A stretch of DNA of 64,000 bases from Magnetospirillum sp. 15-1. Its GTDB lineage: Bacteria; Pseudomonadota; Alphaproteobacteria; Rhodospirillales; Magnetospirillaceae. Where the stretch lies: assembly GCF_900184795.1 (NCBI RefSeq), contig NZ_FXXN01000023.1:1-64000 (forward strand). Reading direction: 5' to 3'. Positions within the stretch are counted from its first letter, which is position 1. Every line of letters starts with the position of its first letter. Below, piece after piece: positions 26,815 to 37,203 of this stretch. The notes beneath the pieces are model-generated. The model was not told where the DNA came from. It worked only from the letters and a program-made list of their open reading frames with translations, and did not search any database. The position numbers were made by a program, and so were the translations under genes.

Positions 26815-27735
26815 TCAGGCGACCCCGGCCGACGACGTGTCGGAGGGCACGTTGTTAAACCGTGTGTCGAAGCGGAACACGGCCTTGGAACACACATCGA
26901 TGCAACGGCCGCAATTGGTGCAGTCGTGCGACATGATGACGGGACCCACGCCCTTGGCCGCGCCGCGCAGGGCGGGCGCGATGACGTGGCGTTCGGGGCA
27001 GACGGAAAAGCAATCCATGCAATCGTCGCAGGCGGCGCGGTTGGTGGCGCTGACGCGCAGCACCGCCGCCCGGCCCAGCAGGCCGTAGAAGGCTCCCACC
27101 GGGCAAAGATGGGTGCACCAGCCCCGTTGGGCGACACCCAGATCGAACAGGAACACCGCCAGCGTGATCAGCGTCGCCGAGCCGAGAGTCAGGATCGCCC
27201 CGGTGACCAGCCCGCGATGCAGCATGGTCACCGGATTGACCAGTTCCCAGGCGATGGTGCCGGTGGCGGCCGAGGCGGCCAGCACGCCGCCCAGCACCCA
27301 CAGGCGGGTGTTGCGGTTGAGCGGCAGCCCCTTTTCGATCCCCAGCCGGGTACGCAGCCAATAGGCCAGATCGGTGACGGCATTGACCGGGCAGACCCAC
27401 GAGCAATACATGCGGCCGCCGACCAGGGTGTAGACACCCAGAACGATGGCGGCACCGATCAGGGCCGAGCCGGTCATCACATGCCCGGCCAGCAGGGCCT
27501 GCAGCACCATCAGCGGATCGGTGAGCGGCAATACGCCGAGCGTCAGGCTCGACGCCAGATTGCCCTTGGCGATCCACACGCCCCACAGCGGGCCGGTCAG
27601 GAACACGGCGACCACCAGAATTTGGGACAGACGCCGGGCCAGCAGCCATTTGTTGGCGGCCAGCCAGCCCTTGGCGGCCACCGCCGAGGCGCCGGGATTG
27701 TCCAATCCGGAATGAGCGGTCTTGACGGCGCTCAT
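26815..27735 (-). CDS. napH: NapH membrane ferredoxin (quinol dehydrogenase)
   Basis: The 306-residue protein has four or more transmembrane helices, the [10 protein letters not shown] and [12 protein letters not shown] motifs near the membrane, and two C-terminal [4Fe-4S] sites, [13 protein letters not shown] and [11 protein letters not shown]. With NapG it forms a second quinol-oxidising module that feeds NapAB. The ATG overlaps the napG stop by 4 bases. The last ~20 residues ([14 protein letters not shown]) are not conserved. Confidence 0.94.
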   Translation of the reverse strand: MSAVKTAHSGLDNPGASAVAAKGWLAANKWLLARRLSQILVVAVFLTGPLWGVWIAKGNLASSLTLGVLPLTDPLMVLQALLAGHVMTGSALIGAAIVLGVYTLVGGRMYCSWVCPVNAVTDLAYWLRTRLGIEKGLPLNRNTRLWVLGGVLAASAATGTIAWELVNPVTMLHRGLVTGAILTLGSATLITLAVFLFDLGVAQRGWCTHLCPVGAFYGLLGRAAVLRVSATNRAACDDCMDCFSVCPERHVIAPALRGAAKGVGPVIMSHDCTNCGRCIDVCSKAVFRFDTRFNNVPSDTSSAGVA

Positions 27736-28559
27736 GGCTTGAACTCCTTGAAGCCGCCATCGGGGCGCTTCTCAAGCTTGTAGGTGCCGCCGGGGGTCAT
27801 CTCGACGCCCTCCATGCCGCGCACCTGCACCTCGGGGCTGGGCTCGACCAGCGAACCGCCGGCCTTCTTCTTCTCTTCCCAACCCAGGCGGTAGTGCTTG
27901 CCCAACTGGCCGGTGGCCAGGGCGTGGGGCAGGACCTTGATGGCCGCCTCGTCCAGCACGCAGGCCCGCTCGCACTTGCCGCAGCCGGTGCACTTGGCCG
28001 AATGCACGGTGGGAATGAAGAAGGCGTGCTTGGCGGTACGGGTGTTGTGGGAAAGCTCCAGGGTGATGGCCTCGCCGATCCGCGGGCACACCCGGTAGCA
28101 GACGTCGCAACGCAGCCCCAGGAAGTTCAGGCAGCTTTCCTGGCCCACCAGGACCGCGACGCCCATCTTGGCGTTCTTGATGTCCTTCAGCCCCTTGTCC
28201 AGCGCCCCCGTCGGGCAGGCGGCGACACAGGGGATGTTCTCGCACATCTCGCAAGGAACCTTGCGGGCGTTGAAGAACGGAGTGCCGACGGTCGGGCCGT
28301 CGCCCAGATCGGACAGCTTCAGGGTATCGTAGGGGCAATCCTTGACGCACAGCCCGCAGCGGACGCAGGCGGCGAGGAAATCCGTCTCGGCCACCGCTCC
28401 GGGCGGCCTGAGCGCCACCGCCTCGGCACGGCGCCGGGCGGGAATGGCCAACAGGGCTCCAAGCAGGCCGACCGTACAGGCGCCCTTGACCGTTCCGGCC
28501 AGCACGGCTCGCCGGTTGTGGTCCACAGCATCCCCACCTGTCTTGTGGTGCCTGGCCAT
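27732..28559 (-). CDS. napG: NapG ferredoxin-type protein
   Basis: The 275-residue periplasmic ferredoxin has a TAT-like signal ([15 protein letters not shown]) and four [4Fe-4S] sites: [41 protein letters not shown] and [11 protein letters not shown]. It works with NapH in electron delivery. A 12-bp hairpin (28580-28616) lies just before its ATG, between napA and napG. The stop overlaps the napH start. Confidence 0.94.
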   Translation of the reverse strand: MARHHKTGGDAVDHNRRAVLAGTVKGACTVGLLGALLAIPARRRAEAVALRPPGAVAETDFLAACVRCGLCVKDCPYDTLKLSDLGDGPTVGTPFFNARKVPCEMCENIPCVAACPTGALDKGLKDIKNAKMGVAVLVGQESCLNFLGLRCDVCYRVCPRIGEAITLELSHNTRTAKHAFFIPTVHSAKCTGCGKCERACVLDEAAIKVLPHALATGQLGKHYRLGWEEKKKAGGSLVEPSPEVQVRGMEGVEMTPGGTYKLEKRPDGGFKEFKP

Positions 28560-28579
28560 GATTGGCTTCTCCGATGGTT

Positions 28580-28616
28580 GGGACCGCCCGCCCCGTTGGG
28601 CGGCGCGGGCGGTCCC
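28580..28616 (-). promoter_or_regulatory. Strong intercistronic hairpin between napA and napG
   Basis: GGGACCGCCCGC (28580-28591) and GCGGGCGGTCCC (28605-28616) form a perfect 12-bp stem with a 13-base loop, in the 69-base gap between napA and napG. No T-run follows, so full termination is unlikely. It probably protects napA mRNA or lowers downstream expression. It could also hinder transcription of napGHBC. Confidence 0.75.
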
Positions 28617-28628
28617 CTACCCTCTTTC

Positions 28629-31112
28629 CTAGGCCTTGCTCACCTTGACGGCGCACTTCTTGAAGTCCGTCTCCTTGGAGATCGGGCAAGTGGCGTCGAG
28701 AGTGAGCTTGTTGACCAACTGGCTTTCGTCGAAGAACGGCATGAACACCAGTCCCTCCGGCGGCTTGTTGCGACCACGGGTATCGATACGGGTGGTCACT
28801 TCGCCGCGCCGGCTCGCCACCTTGACCACGTCACCGTTGCGCAGGGAGCGCTTGGCGGCGTCGTTGGGGTGCATGTAGAGCACGGCGTTGGGCACCGACT
28901 TGTGCAGTTCCGGAACGCGCCGGGTCATGGAGCCCGAGTGCCAGTGCTCGAGGACACGGCCGGTGGACAGCCACAGGTCAAACTCCTTGTCCGGCGACTC
29001 GGCGGCCGGCTGGTAGGGCAGCGCGAAGATCCAGGCCTTGCCGTCGGGCTTGCCGTAGAACTTCACCCCCTCGCCCGCCTTCACGTAGGGGTCGTACCCT
29101 TCGCGGAAGCGCCACAGGGTCTCCTTGCCGTCGACCACCGGCCAGCGCAGGCCGCGAGCCTTGTGATAAGCCTCGAACGGCGCCAGATCGTGGGCATGGC
29201 CGCGACCGAAGGCGGCGTATTCCTCGAACAGGCCCTTCTGGGCATAGAAGCCGAACGCCTTGGACTCGTCGTTCTCGTGATCGGCCTGCAGTTCGATCAG
29301 CGGGAATTTGTCCACCTGACCGTTCTTGAAGAGCACGTCGAACAGGGTCTTGCCGCGCACTTCCGGCTTCTTGGCGATCAGCTCCTCCGGCCACACTTCC
29401 TCGACCTTGAAGCGCTTGGAGAACTCCATCAACTGCCACAGATCCGACTTGGCCTCGCCCGGAGCCTTGACCTGCTGGCGCCAGAACTGGGTCCGGCGCT
29501 CGGCGTTGCCGTAGGCGCCTTCCTTCTCCATCCACATGGCGGTGGGCAGGATCAGGTCGGCCGACAGCGCGGTCACGGTCGGATAGGGATCGGACACCAC
29601 CACGAAGTTGGCGGGGTTGCGGTAGCCCGGATACCCCTCCTCGTTCATGTTGGGCGCGGTCTGCATGTTGTTGGTGCACATCACCCAATAGGCGTTCAGC
29701 TTGCCGTCCTTCAGCATGCGATGCTGCAGCACGGCGTGATAGCCGATCTTGGGGTTGAGAGTGCCGGCGGGCAGCTTCCACAGGCCCTCGGCGATCTCGC
29801 GATGCTTGTCGTTCATGACCACCATGTCGGCGGGCAGACGATGGGCGAAGGTGCCGACCTCGCGCGCCGTGCCGCAGGCCGAGGGCTGGCCGGTCAGCGA
29901 GAACGGGCTGTTGCCCGGCTCGGAGATCTTGCCCATCAGCAAGTGCACGTTGTAGATCATGTTATTGACCCACGTGCCGCGCGTATGCTGGTTGAAGCCC
30001 ATGGTCCAGAAGGACACAACCTTGACCTTGGGATCGGCATACAGCTTGGCCAGGGCCTCCAGCTTCTCGGCGGGCACGCCGGACAGCTTGGAGACCTTCT
30101 CCACGGTGTACTCGGAGACGAAGGCCTTGAACTCGTCGAAGGTCATCGGGTCGGCCTTGTCCGGCGTCGCCGCGTTGGCCTGATCCTTCTCCAGCGCGTG
30201 GGTCGGACGCAGGCCGTAGCCGATATCCGTGGCCCCCTTCTTGAAGTTGACGTGCTTCTCGATGAACTCCTTGTCATAGGCGTTCTTCGAGATGATGTAG
30301 TGGCAGATGTAGTTCAGGATCGCCAGATCGGTCTGGGGCGTGAACACCATCGGAATATCGGCCAGCTCGAACGAGCGGTGCTCGAAGGTCGACAGTACGG
30401 CGACCTTGCAGCCCTCGTGGGTCAGGCGGCGGTCGGTGACACGCGACCACAGGATCGGGTGCATTTCCGCCATGTTCGAGCCCCACAGCACGAAGGCGTC
30501 GGTCTGCTCGATGTCGTCGTAGCAGCCCATGGGCTCGTCGATGCCGAAGGTGCGCATGAAGCCGGTCACGGCCGAGGCCATGCAGTGGCGCGCGTTGGGA
30601 TCGAGGTTGTTGGAGCGGAAGCCGGCCTTGTAGAGCTTGGAAGCGGCATAGCCCTCCCAGATGGTCCACTGGCCCGAGCCGAACATGCCGACGCGGGTCA
30701 CGCCGTCGGGCTTCTTCAGCTGTTCCTTCCACTTCTCGGCCATGATGTCGAAGGCCTGGTCCCACGAGATCGGCGTGAATTCGCCGTTCTTGTCGAACTT
30801 GCCGTTCTTCATGCGCAGCAGGGGCTTGGTCAGCCGGTCCTCGCCGTACATGATCTTGGACAGGAAGTAGCCCTTGATGCAGTTCAGGCCACGGTTGACC
30901 GGCGAGTCCGGGTCGCCCTGGGTCGCGACGACGCGACCGTCCTGCACCCCCACCAGAACCGAGCATCCGGTGCCGCAGAATCGGCAGACACCCTTGTCCC
31001 AGCGGATATTGGCTTTTGCCGGCTGGGCGACGGCCGGCGTGGCGATCCCCGCAGCGGCAGCAGTGGCCGCGACGGCGTTCGCCTTAATGAAGTCGCGCCT
31101 GGTGAGGCTCAT
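28629..31112 (-). CDS. napA: Periplasmic nitrate reductase catalytic subunit NapA
   Basis: The 827-residue molybdenum enzyme reduces nitrate to nitrite in the periplasm. TAT signal [18 protein letters not shown]; [4Fe-4S] ligands CRFCGTGC (Cys43, 46, 50) and Cys78; Mo-ligating Cys177 in [10 protein letters not shown]. The C-terminal pterin-binding domain includes [20 protein letters not shown]. The ATG overlaps the napD stop by 4 bases. Nap is known to take part in magnetite formation in Magnetospirillum gryphiswaldense, so a similar link is possible here. Confidence 0.97.
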   Translation of the reverse strand: MSLTRRDFIKANAVAATAAAAGIATPAVAQPAKANIRWDKGVCRFCGTGCSVLVGVQDGRVVATQGDPDSPVNRGLNCIKGYFLSKIMYGEDRLTKPLLRMKNGKFDKNGEFTPISWDQAFDIMAEKWKEQLKKPDGVTRVGMFGSGQWTIWEGYAASKLYKAGFRSNNLDPNARHCMASAVTGFMRTFGIDEPMGCYDDIEQTDAFVLWGSNMAEMHPILWSRVTDRRLTHEGCKVAVLSTFEHRSFELADIPMVFTPQTDLAILNYICHYIISKNAYDKEFIEKHVNFKKGATDIGYGLRPTHALEKDQANAATPDKADPMTFDEFKAFVSEYTVEKVSKLSGVPAEKLEALAKLYADPKVKVVSFWTMGFNQHTRGTWVNNMIYNVHLLMGKISEPGNSPFSLTGQPSACGTAREVGTFAHRLPADMVVMNDKHREIAEGLWKLPAGTLNPKIGYHAVLQHRMLKDGKLNAYWVMCTNNMQTAPNMNEEGYPGYRNPANFVVVSDPYPTVTALSADLILPTAMWMEKEGAYGNAERRTQFWRQQVKAPGEAKSDLWQLMEFSKRFKVEEVWPEELIAKKPEVRGKTLFDVLFKNGQVDKFPLIELQADHENDESKAFGFYAQKGLFEEYAAFGRGHAHDLAPFEAYHKARGLRWPVVDGKETLWRFREGYDPYVKAGEGVKFYGKPDGKAWIFALPYQPAAESPDKEFDLWLSTGRVLEHWHSGSMTRRVPELHKSVPNAVLYMHPNDAAKRSLRNGDVVKVASRRGEVTTRIDTRGRNKPPEGLVFMPFFDESQLVNKLTLDATCPISKETDFKKCAVKVSKA

Positions 31113-31423
31113 GAAACGGTCTCCCCTTCCAGATCAAGATCGGAATCAAAGTGATGATAGACCAGGGCGACATTCAAAATGCCCTGGATGTCGGTCAGAC
31201 TGGTTATCGTGGCGCCCGCCCAGTTGCCTTCGGCATCCTCGACGGTAACCACCATTCTGCCATCGTCGGTCATGGTGTGGACCTCGACGCCGGGAATCCG
31301 GGTGAGGGCATCATGAACTTCGTGTCGGCGCTCCGGTTTGACGTGAATCAACACGCCGCAGATGTTCTCCACCTGCTCCCTGGGCTTGGATTGTTCGGTG
31401 GCAACGAAGGTCGCGAGTCTCAT
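31109..31423 (-). CDS. napD: NapD chaperone
   Basis: NapD (104 residues) binds the NapA TAT signal and prevents premature export. The family core is visible: [20 protein letters not shown], then [20 protein letters not shown]. The start is the ATG at 31423; the short N-terminal extension before ICGVLI is not conserved. It follows napF by 11 bases and overlaps napA. Confidence 0.93.
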   Translation of the reverse strand: MRLATFVATEQSKPREQVENICGVLIHVKPERRHEVHDALTRIPGVEVHTMTDDGRMVVTVEDAEGNWAGATITSLTDIQGILNVALVYHHFDSDLDLEGETVS

Positions 31424-31434
31424 TCCCTAACCTC

Positions 31435-31950
31435 TCAGGCTCGAACCAAAGGTGCCATGGACAACGCCCCGACCGGACAGGCCGAGACGCAGACTCCACA
31501 ACCATTACAGGACTCGTCGGCGATCTCGGGCAGCACGCGGCCGCCCGGTAAAGGCCGGAACTTGATGGCGCGGGGATCACAGGGATCGCCGCACAGGCGG
31601 CAGGTCACGCCTTGCAGGGAAATGCACGCCCCTCCCAGGTGCGCCAGGACCGGCAGGCGGTCGGCGCCGTCGAAAGCGGTGCGGTCGATGGCCGCCGGGC
31701 GGCCGTCACGCGGGACGCAGGCCGTGTCGCAATCGCCGCAGAAGGTGCAGCCGCCACGGTTGAAATCCACCACCGGCCGACCGTCGGCACCCTTGGCGAG
31801 AATATGTTCGGGACAGGAGGTCAGGCAGGCGCCGCAACCATCGCAGGTGGCGGCAAAGGTCTCGATGCTCCAGGGCGGACGCGGCCCCGACGGCGCCCGG
31901 CTCTGGGGCCTTCTCGTCAACAACGTCCGCCGGGACAATAGCCCAGACAT
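31435..31950 (-). CDS. napF: NapF ferredoxin-like assembly protein
   Basis: The 171-residue cytoplasmic protein has three [4Fe-4S] sites: CDGCGACLTSCPEH, CTFCGDCDTAC and CNGCGVCVSACPVGAL, plus CRLCGDPCDP. NapF helps load the iron-sulfur cluster of NapA. The ATG at 31950 has GGGAGGA upstream; the longer frame to 32028 lacks one. It is first in the napFDAGHBC operon, and an FNR-type site is 85 bases upstream. Confidence 0.92.
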   Translation of the reverse strand: MSGLLSRRTLLTRRPQSRAPSGPRPPWSIETFAATCDGCGACLTSCPEHILAKGADGRPVVDFNRGGCTFCGDCDTACVPRDGRPAAIDRTAFDGADRLPVLAHLGGACISLQGVTCRLCGDPCDPRAIKFRPLPGGRVLPEIADESCNGCGVCVSACPVGALSMAPLVRA

Positions 31951-32034
31951 CGGAAATTCCTCCCTCGGCAGGCTCCCCCTCCCCCGGGATGATGCCTGAT
32001 GACGGGAAGATGTCACCGTATCGATCAAGACGCT

Positions 32035-32048
32035 TTGACGTTGGTCAA
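32035..32048 (-). promoter_or_regulatory. FNR/DNR-type binding site upstream of nap
   Basis: TTGACGTTGGTCAA is a TTGAC-N4-GTCAA palindrome with perfect half-sites, matching the Crp/FNR-family operator form. Its centre is about 91 bases upstream of the napF ATG, compatible with activation at -41.5 if transcription starts near 32000. It lies just before the stop end of the convergent-strand GGDEF-EAL gene. It probably gives low-oxygen or nitric-oxide control of nap. Confidence 0.7.
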
Positions 32049-32091
32049 AAGACGTTAACGAAGTATGGCTAAAACTTACCGTAACACGAGA

Positions 32092-33738
32092 TTATGCGTG
32101 AACCATGACCGGCTGGCCCAGCATGCGCTCGAACTCCTCGGCCGGAACGGGCCGGGAATAATAGAAGCCTTGCACGGTGTCGCATCCATTGTTGCGCAGA
32201 AACATAATGTGCTCGGCGATTTCGGCACCCTCCGCCACCACCTCCAGGTTGAGACCGCGCGACAGGCCGATGATGGCCCGCGCGATCTCGGCGGTCTTGG
32301 GGTTGGTGTCCACGTCGGCGATGAAGGCGCGATCGATCTTGAGAGTGGTGATGGGAAAGCGTCCGAGATAGCTGAGCGACGAATAGCCGGTGCCGAAATC
32401 GTCGATGGACAGGCCGATGCCCAGGTCACGCAGCGCCTTCATCTTGCGCACCGCCGTGTCCACGTCGTTCATCAGCATGCTCTCGGTGATCTCCAGCTCC
32501 AGCCACTTGGGATCGAGGCCGGTGTCGTCCAGCGCCGCGGTCACCGTGTCGAGCAGGGTCCGCGAGCGGAACTGGCGGGCCGAGACGTTGACCGACACCT
32601 TGAGCGGGGCATGGCCGGCATCCTGCCACTTGCGGTTCTGCCGGCAGGACTGGCGGAGAATCCAGGTGCCGATCGCCTCGATCTGGCCGCTTTCCTCGGC
32701 CACCGGAATGAACTCGCCGGGCGAGATCATGCCGCGCTCGGGGTCCATCCAGCGGATCAGCGCCTCGGCGCCCACGATGGTATCGCGGTCGGCGGAAACC
32801 TTGGGCTGGTAGAAGACCACGAATTCCTCGTTGGTCAGCGCCCGGCGCAGGCGCCCCTCCAGTTCCAGGCGGGACTTGGCCTTGCGGTTCATGTCCTTGG
32901 AAAAGAACTGGTACTGGTTGCGGCCGGAAATCTTGGCGTAATGCAGGGCGTTCTCGGCATGCTTGACCAGCTGGATGCTGGAATCGGCGTCCAGCGGATA
33001 GACACTGATACCGATGGAGAAGGTGATCACCACCTCCTGCCCATCCAGGGCGAACGGCTCCTTGACGGCGTTGAGCGCCTTCTCGGCGACGATGACGCTG
33101 TCGTCGGTGTCGGCGATGGCCATCACCAGGGCGAACTTGTCGCCGTCGAGCCGCACCGCCGTATCGGTCTCGCGCACGCACATCTTGAGACGGCGCGCCA
33201 CCTCGATCAGCAGGCGGTCGCCGGCCCCGTGGCCCAGGGCGTCGTTGACCAGGGTGAAGCGGTCCAGCCCCATCATCATCAGCGCCACCGAACCGCCGGT
33301 GCGGTTGGCCTGCAGCACCGCCTGGCCGATACGGTCGCCGAACAGATCGCGGTTGGGCAGTCCGGTCAGGGAATCATAGCCGAAGGTGCCGCCGTCGCCA
33401 TTGGCATCCTCGGCCACGGCGGGCCGCACCACGCAAAGATAGCGGTCGGGAAAGTCGGTGCCGGAATTGATGGCGGCGGCGGTGACCTCGAAGGGCCGCT
33501 CCTTGCCGTCCGGACAGGTGATCATGCCCTGCCAGCGCCCCCCGGCTCCCGGCGTCATGGCCCGGTGGATCATGCCGGCCGCAAGGCGTGAAACCTCGGC
33601 GCCGCCGGCTGCGGTAAAGCCCATCAGCGTCTCGAACGCCGGGTTCGAACGCAGGGGATTTCCCTCGCCATCGGCGATGATCACCGCGTCGCGGATCGAG
33701 TCGAGAAGACCGTTCAGAAGGGCTTGGATGTCATTCAT
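32092..33738 (-). CDS. PAS-GGDEF-EAL cyclic-di-GMP phosphodiesterase-like protein
   Basis: The 548-residue cytoplasmic protein has an N-terminal PAS-like domain (about 1-110), a GGDEF domain (about 120-285) and an EAL domain (about 300-540). The cyclase motif is degenerate (RLDGDKF, residues 196-202, instead of GGDEF), so cyclase activity is unlikely. The phosphodiesterase motif is intact (GAEALIRW near 325, LEITESMLM, DDFGTGYSSLSYL, EGAE). It probably hydrolyses c-di-GMP, with the PAS domain and GGDEF half regulating it. It is upstream of nap on the same strand but separated by 141 bases and an FNR site. Confidence 0.92.
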   Translation of the reverse strand: MNDIQALLNGLLDSIRDAVIIADGEGNPLRSNPAFETLMGFTAAGGAEVSRLAAGMIHRAMTPGAGGRWQGMITCPDGKERPFEVTAAAINSGTDFPDRYLCVVRPAVAEDANGDGGTFGYDSLTGLPNRDLFGDRIGQAVLQANRTGGSVALMMMGLDRFTLVNDALGHGAGDRLLIEVARRLKMCVRETDTAVRLDGDKFALVMAIADTDDSVIVAEKALNAVKEPFALDGQEVVITFSIGISVYPLDADSSIQLVKHAENALHYAKISGRNQYQFFSKDMNRKAKSRLELEGRLRRALTNEEFVVFYQPKVSADRDTIVGAEALIRWMDPERGMISPGEFIPVAEESGQIEAIGTWILRQSCRQNRKWQDAGHAPLKVSVNVSARQFRSRTLLDTVTAALDDTGLDPKWLELEITESMLMNDVDTAVRKMKALRDLGIGLSIDDFGTGYSSLSYLGRFPITTLKIDRAFIADVDTNPKTAEIARAIIGLSRGLNLEVVAEGAEIAEHIMFLRNNGCDTVQGFYYSRPVPAEEFERMLGQPVMVHA

Positions 33739-33827
33739 GCGTCACCGTGCGGGACAATCTTCCAAATTGCCATCGGATTCGCAATCTTCTTCTCGCGACC
33801 ATTTCGAACCCATGCCAAGCTGCCGCC

Positions 33828-34748
33828 ATGACCTCTACGATCCTTTATTCCGGCCTCGGTCTCGACCGGGCCCACCCCATTCGCCGGAACGGTGACGTCG
33901 TCGAACTGATGCGCCGTCCGGGTGCCCGTTTCACCGTTTATTGGCGCGGACGCCAGTTGGTGGGCGGCACGCCGCCCGCCGTCCGCTGGCTCGACCGGAC
34001 CTACGGCCTGCGGCTGGCCGAGGCTACCGGCGGCAATTGCCTGCTGCTGGGCGAAGACCCGTCCGGCCCGCTGCTGGCGCTCGACGTCTCCGCCCTGGAC
34101 GGCGGAGAACAAGGCCCCGAGATGGGCGGCAACTGGGTCATGCTGCGCTCGGTGGGCGGCCTGCTGCCCGCCCAGGACGCCGCCCTGCTGGCCTATGCCC
34201 GCGGCGTTCTGGTCTGGCGGGAGAAGACCCGGTTCTGCGCCACCTGCGGCGGCGGCCTGCTGATCCAGGATTCCGGCCATTCGGCCAAGTGCTCGGAGGA
34301 AGCCTGCGGCGCGCTGCACTTCCCGCGCACCGACCCGGCCATCATCATGCTGGTCACCGACGGCCGGGACCGCGCCCTGCTGGGCCGCCAGCCGGTATGG
34401 GCTCCCGGCATGTATTCCTGCCTGGCCGGCTTCGTCGAGCCCGGCGAATCCCTGGAGGACGCCGTGGCCCGCGAAGTGTGGGAGGAAGCCGGCATAAGGG
34501 TGCGCGAGGCCCGCTATTTCGCCAGCCAGCCCTGGCCGTTCCCCTCCTCCATCATGATCGGCTTCAACGCCGTTGCCGAGGACGGCGAGCCGGTCCCCGA
34601 TCCGCACGAGATCGAGGAGGTCCGGTGGTTCAGCCGCGACGAGGTGCGCGGCTTCGGCGAGGCCGACCGCCCCGGCGAAGGTGGCCGCTTCCTGCCGCGC
34701 AGGGATTCCATCGCCCGCGCCCTGGTCGAGGCGTGGCTGCGGAGGTGA
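33828..34748 (+). CDS. nudC: NAD+/NADH diphosphatase NudC
   Basis: NudC cleaves NADH to NMNH and AMP and removes NAD caps from RNA. The 306-residue protein has the zinc ribbon CATCGG...CSEEAC, the Nudix box GFVEPGESLEDAVAREVWEE with AGI following, and the NudC tag SQPWPFPSSIMIGF. The ATG at 33828 was chosen; upstream frame residues are not conserved. It diverges from the GGDEF-EAL gene and converges on cbbP. Confidence 0.95.
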   Translation: MTSTILYSGLGLDRAHPIRRNGDVVELMRRPGARFTVYWRGRQLVGGTPPAVRWLDRTYGLRLAEATGGNCLLLGEDPSGPLLALDVSALDGGEQGPEMGGNWVMLRSVGGLLPAQDAALLAYARGVLVWREKTRFCATCGGGLLIQDSGHSAKCSEEACGALHFPRTDPAIIMLVTDGRDRALLGRQPVWAPGMYSCLAGFVEPGESLEDAVAREVWEEAGIRVREARYFASQPWPFPSSIMIGFNAVAEDGEPVPDPHEIEEVRWFSRDEVRGFGEADRPGEGGRFLPRRDSIARALVEAWLRR

Positions 34749-34757
34749 GCTAAGAAA

Positions 34758-35651
34758 TCACCCCAGCAGGGCGCGGCGATCCTCCATGATGCGGCGCAGA
34801 ATGGGGGTGAGGATCAGTTCCATGGCCAGCCCCATCTTGCCGCCCGGCACCACGATGGTGTTGCGGCGGCTCATCCACGAATCCTTCAGCATCTGCAAAA
34901 GGAACGGGAAGTCGACGCGGAAACGGTCGGGCTTCCTGAAGCGGATCACCACCAGGCTCTCGTCGGCGGTGGGAATGTCACGCGCGATGATGGGGTCCGA
35001 GGTGTCGACGATGGGCACCCGCTGGAAGTTGATGTCGGTCAGCTTGAACTGCGGCACCACGTAGTGCACGTAGTCGTGCATGCGGCGCAGGATGGTGTCC
35101 ATCACCGCCTCTTCCGAATAGCCGCGTTCCGACGTGTCGCGGTGGATCTTCTGAATCCACTCCAGATTGATCACCGGCACCACGCCGATCTTGAGGTCCA
35201 CGTGCTGGGCGACATTGTTGTCGCGGGTCGCCACGCAACCGTGCAGCCCCTCGTAGAACAGGCAGTCGGTATCCTCGGGCAAATCCTCCCACGGAGTGAA
35301 CTCGCCGGAACCGACCCCCAGATGAGCGAACAGCGCCGCTTCCTCGTCGTTATGGACATAGAGCCGCCGCCGGCCCCGTCCGGTATCGCCGTAGGAGGAG
35401 AACAGCTCCTCCAACTGGGGGAACAGATTGGCCTCGGGACCGAAATGGCTGAAGGTGCGGCGCCCGCCCTTCTCCGCCTCGCCCATGGCCTTCTTCATGT
35501 CGGCGCGGTTATAGCGATGGAAGCTGTCGCCCTCGATGACCGCCGGCTTGATGCCTTCGCGGCGGAACATATGCTCGAAGGCTTCCTTGACCGTGCTGGT
35601 CCCCGCCCCCGACGAACCGGTGACGGCGATGACCGGATGTTTCCTCGACAC
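34758..35651 (-). CDS. cbbP: Phosphoribulokinase (class I)
   Basis: The 297-residue kinase phosphorylates ribulose 5-phosphate to ribulose 1,5-bisphosphate for RuBisCO. P-loop VTGSSGAGTSTVK; EGDSFHRYNRADM, HFGPEANLF and CLFYEGLHGCVAT match bacterial PRK. It follows cbbM by 11 bases, so the two are co-transcribed. No CbbR regulator is adjacent. Confidence 0.96.
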   Translation of the reverse strand: MSRKHPVIAVTGSSGAGTSTVKEAFEHMFRREGIKPAVIEGDSFHRYNRADMKKAMGEAEKGGRRTFSHFGPEANLFPQLEELFSSYGDTGRGRRRLYVHNDEEAALFAHLGVGSGEFTPWEDLPEDTDCLFYEGLHGCVATRDNNVAQHVDLKIGVVPVINLEWIQKIHRDTSERGYSEEAVMDTILRRMHDYVHYVVPQFKLTDINFQRVPIVDTSDPIIARDIPTADESLVVIRFRKPDRFRVDFPFLLQMLKDSWMSRRNTIVVPGGKMGLAMELILTPILRRIMEDRRALLG

Positions 35652-35662
35652 TGGCTATCTCC

Positions 35663-37042
35663 TCAGGCCGCGATGCGCAGGCGATCGCGCCAGCCGGGAT
35701 ACAGCCGATCGGCGTCGGACGCAAAGGATTCGAAGGCACCCTTGAGTTCGGGGTGGCCCTGGGCGTAGTCCACCAGATCGATTCCACGCAACCACGCCTC
35801 GTGAGCCTGCCGAAGCGACAGCGCTCCCGCGACGGGGCCGTCCTTGTGGCCGAAGGCGCCGCCGCCCGAGGTCTGGATCACGTTGGAATGGCCGAGATTG
35901 TCGAAGAAGCCCGGCAGCCGCAGCGCATTCATGCCACCCGAGATGATGGGGGTACAGGCCAGCATGCCGCCCCAATCCTGGCGATAATGCGGCCCCTCGG
36001 CCATCTGGCGCTCCAGCATGTAGGCCACCATCTTCTCCTCGGGAGTACCCTCCATCTTGCCGTAGCCCATGGTGCCAGTATGGATGCCGCTGGCCCCGAT
36101 CAGCCGGGCCATCTTCATGTGGACCAGCACGCTGTAGCCGCGCTTGGACTGGCGGGACGTGATGGCCCCGTGCCCGGCCCGGTGATAGTGCAGGAAGGTT
36201 CCGGGGAAATTGCGCCGGCAGGTGGTCACCGCCGTCGGCCCCGCCACGAAGCCGTCCACCAGGAAGGCCACGTGCGGGGCGTTCTCGCCGAAGGTCTCCA
36301 GGATGTAATTGCCGCGCGCCACCATCTCGGCCGGATCGTCGGCGGTGATGTTGGCCGAGAACAGCTTGGCCTGCCCCGTCTCGTCCTGGGCGCGGCGCAT
36401 GGCATCGGCCACCAGCCGCATGGTCTCCTTGAAGGGCGCGAACACCTGATTGCCCTGGGGCTCGTCGTTCTTGATGAAGTCGCCGCCCAGCCAGAACTGG
36501 TGGCAGGCGTCGGCGAAGGGCTTGGGCCGCAGCCCCAGCTTGGGCTTGATGATGGTGCCCACCACCATGCCGCCGTCCACTTCGGGCCGGCCCAGCACGC
36601 CCCACATATGGGCGATGTTGCGGGCCGGGCCGTCGAACAGCTTCAGGAAATCCGGCGGGACGAAGAAATCCTCCATCTTGGCGTTTTCCACGTCGCTCAT
36701 GCCCTGGTTGTTGCCCACGGTCAGCGTCAGGAACGAGGCGATCATCGCCTTGCCGTCGATGATGTTGCGGTCGAACAGGTCCACCGGATAGGCGATCTTC
36801 ATCAGCCCTTCCGCCTCGTCCACCTCATAGACCAGGGCGTCGACGCCGCGGGTGAAGTCGTCGGTGGTGCAGACCTCCACATTGGTGCCGGTGGAGGATT
36901 CGGCGGCGAAATGGGCGGCGGTCTCCACGTAACCGTGCCCGGCCTTGGGCCTCATGCGATAGGCGCACAGCACGTGACGGCCGCCCTTGATCAGTTCGGC
37001 CTCGCGAAGCCCCAGATTGACGTAGCGTTTGGACTGGTCCAT
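35663..37042 (-). CDS. cbbM: Form II RuBisCO
   Basis: The 459-residue single-subunit enzyme carboxylates ribulose 1,5-bisphosphate. Catalytic Lys166 lies in [12 protein letters not shown], and carbamylated Lys191 in [13 protein letters not shown], both numbered as in the Rhodospirillum rubrum form II enzyme. HYHRAGHGA and [10 protein letters not shown] also match. The ATG at 37042 is the homologous start; a longer frame exists without support. Form II tolerates low CO2/O2 selectivity, fitting microaerobic life. It forms an operon with cbbP. Confidence 0.97.
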   Translation of the reverse strand: MDQSKRYVNLGLREAELIKGGRHVLCAYRMRPKAGHGYVETAAHFAAESSTGTNVEVCTTDDFTRGVDALVYEVDEAEGLMKIAYPVDLFDRNIIDGKAMIASFLTLTVGNNQGMSDVENAKMEDFFVPPDFLKLFDGPARNIAHMWGVLGRPEVDGGMVVGTIIKPKLGLRPKPFADACHQFWLGGDFIKNDEPQGNQVFAPFKETMRLVADAMRRAQDETGQAKLFSANITADDPAEMVARGNYILETFGENAPHVAFLVDGFVAGPTAVTTCRRNFPGTFLHYHRAGHGAITSRQSKRGYSVLVHMKMARLIGASGIHTGTMGYGKMEGTPEEKMVAYMLERQMAEGPHYRQDWGGMLACTPIISGGMNALRLPGFFDNLGHSNVIQTSGGGAFGHKDGPVAGALSLRQAHEAWLRGIDLVDYAQGHPELKGAFESFASDADRLYPGWRDRLRIAA

Positions 37043-37203
37043 GGCCTTGGCGTCTCCCCTGATGGTGCGGGCTTTTCTTGCGCGGCCCTTGATCGGTGAC
37101 GGTACTTTGCCCGTCGCCGCCAGCCGCCGGAACACCCGGAGGGGGAGTATGGGAAATTACTTGGGTGGGGAGCGGCCACCCGCCGAGAGTGGGGGGAGTG
37201 GGC

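Noticed and set aside
25660-32048. Magnetosome island genes near nap
   Set aside because: No mam or mms genes were recognised. The nap link to magnetite is from work on a related species, not from this sequence.
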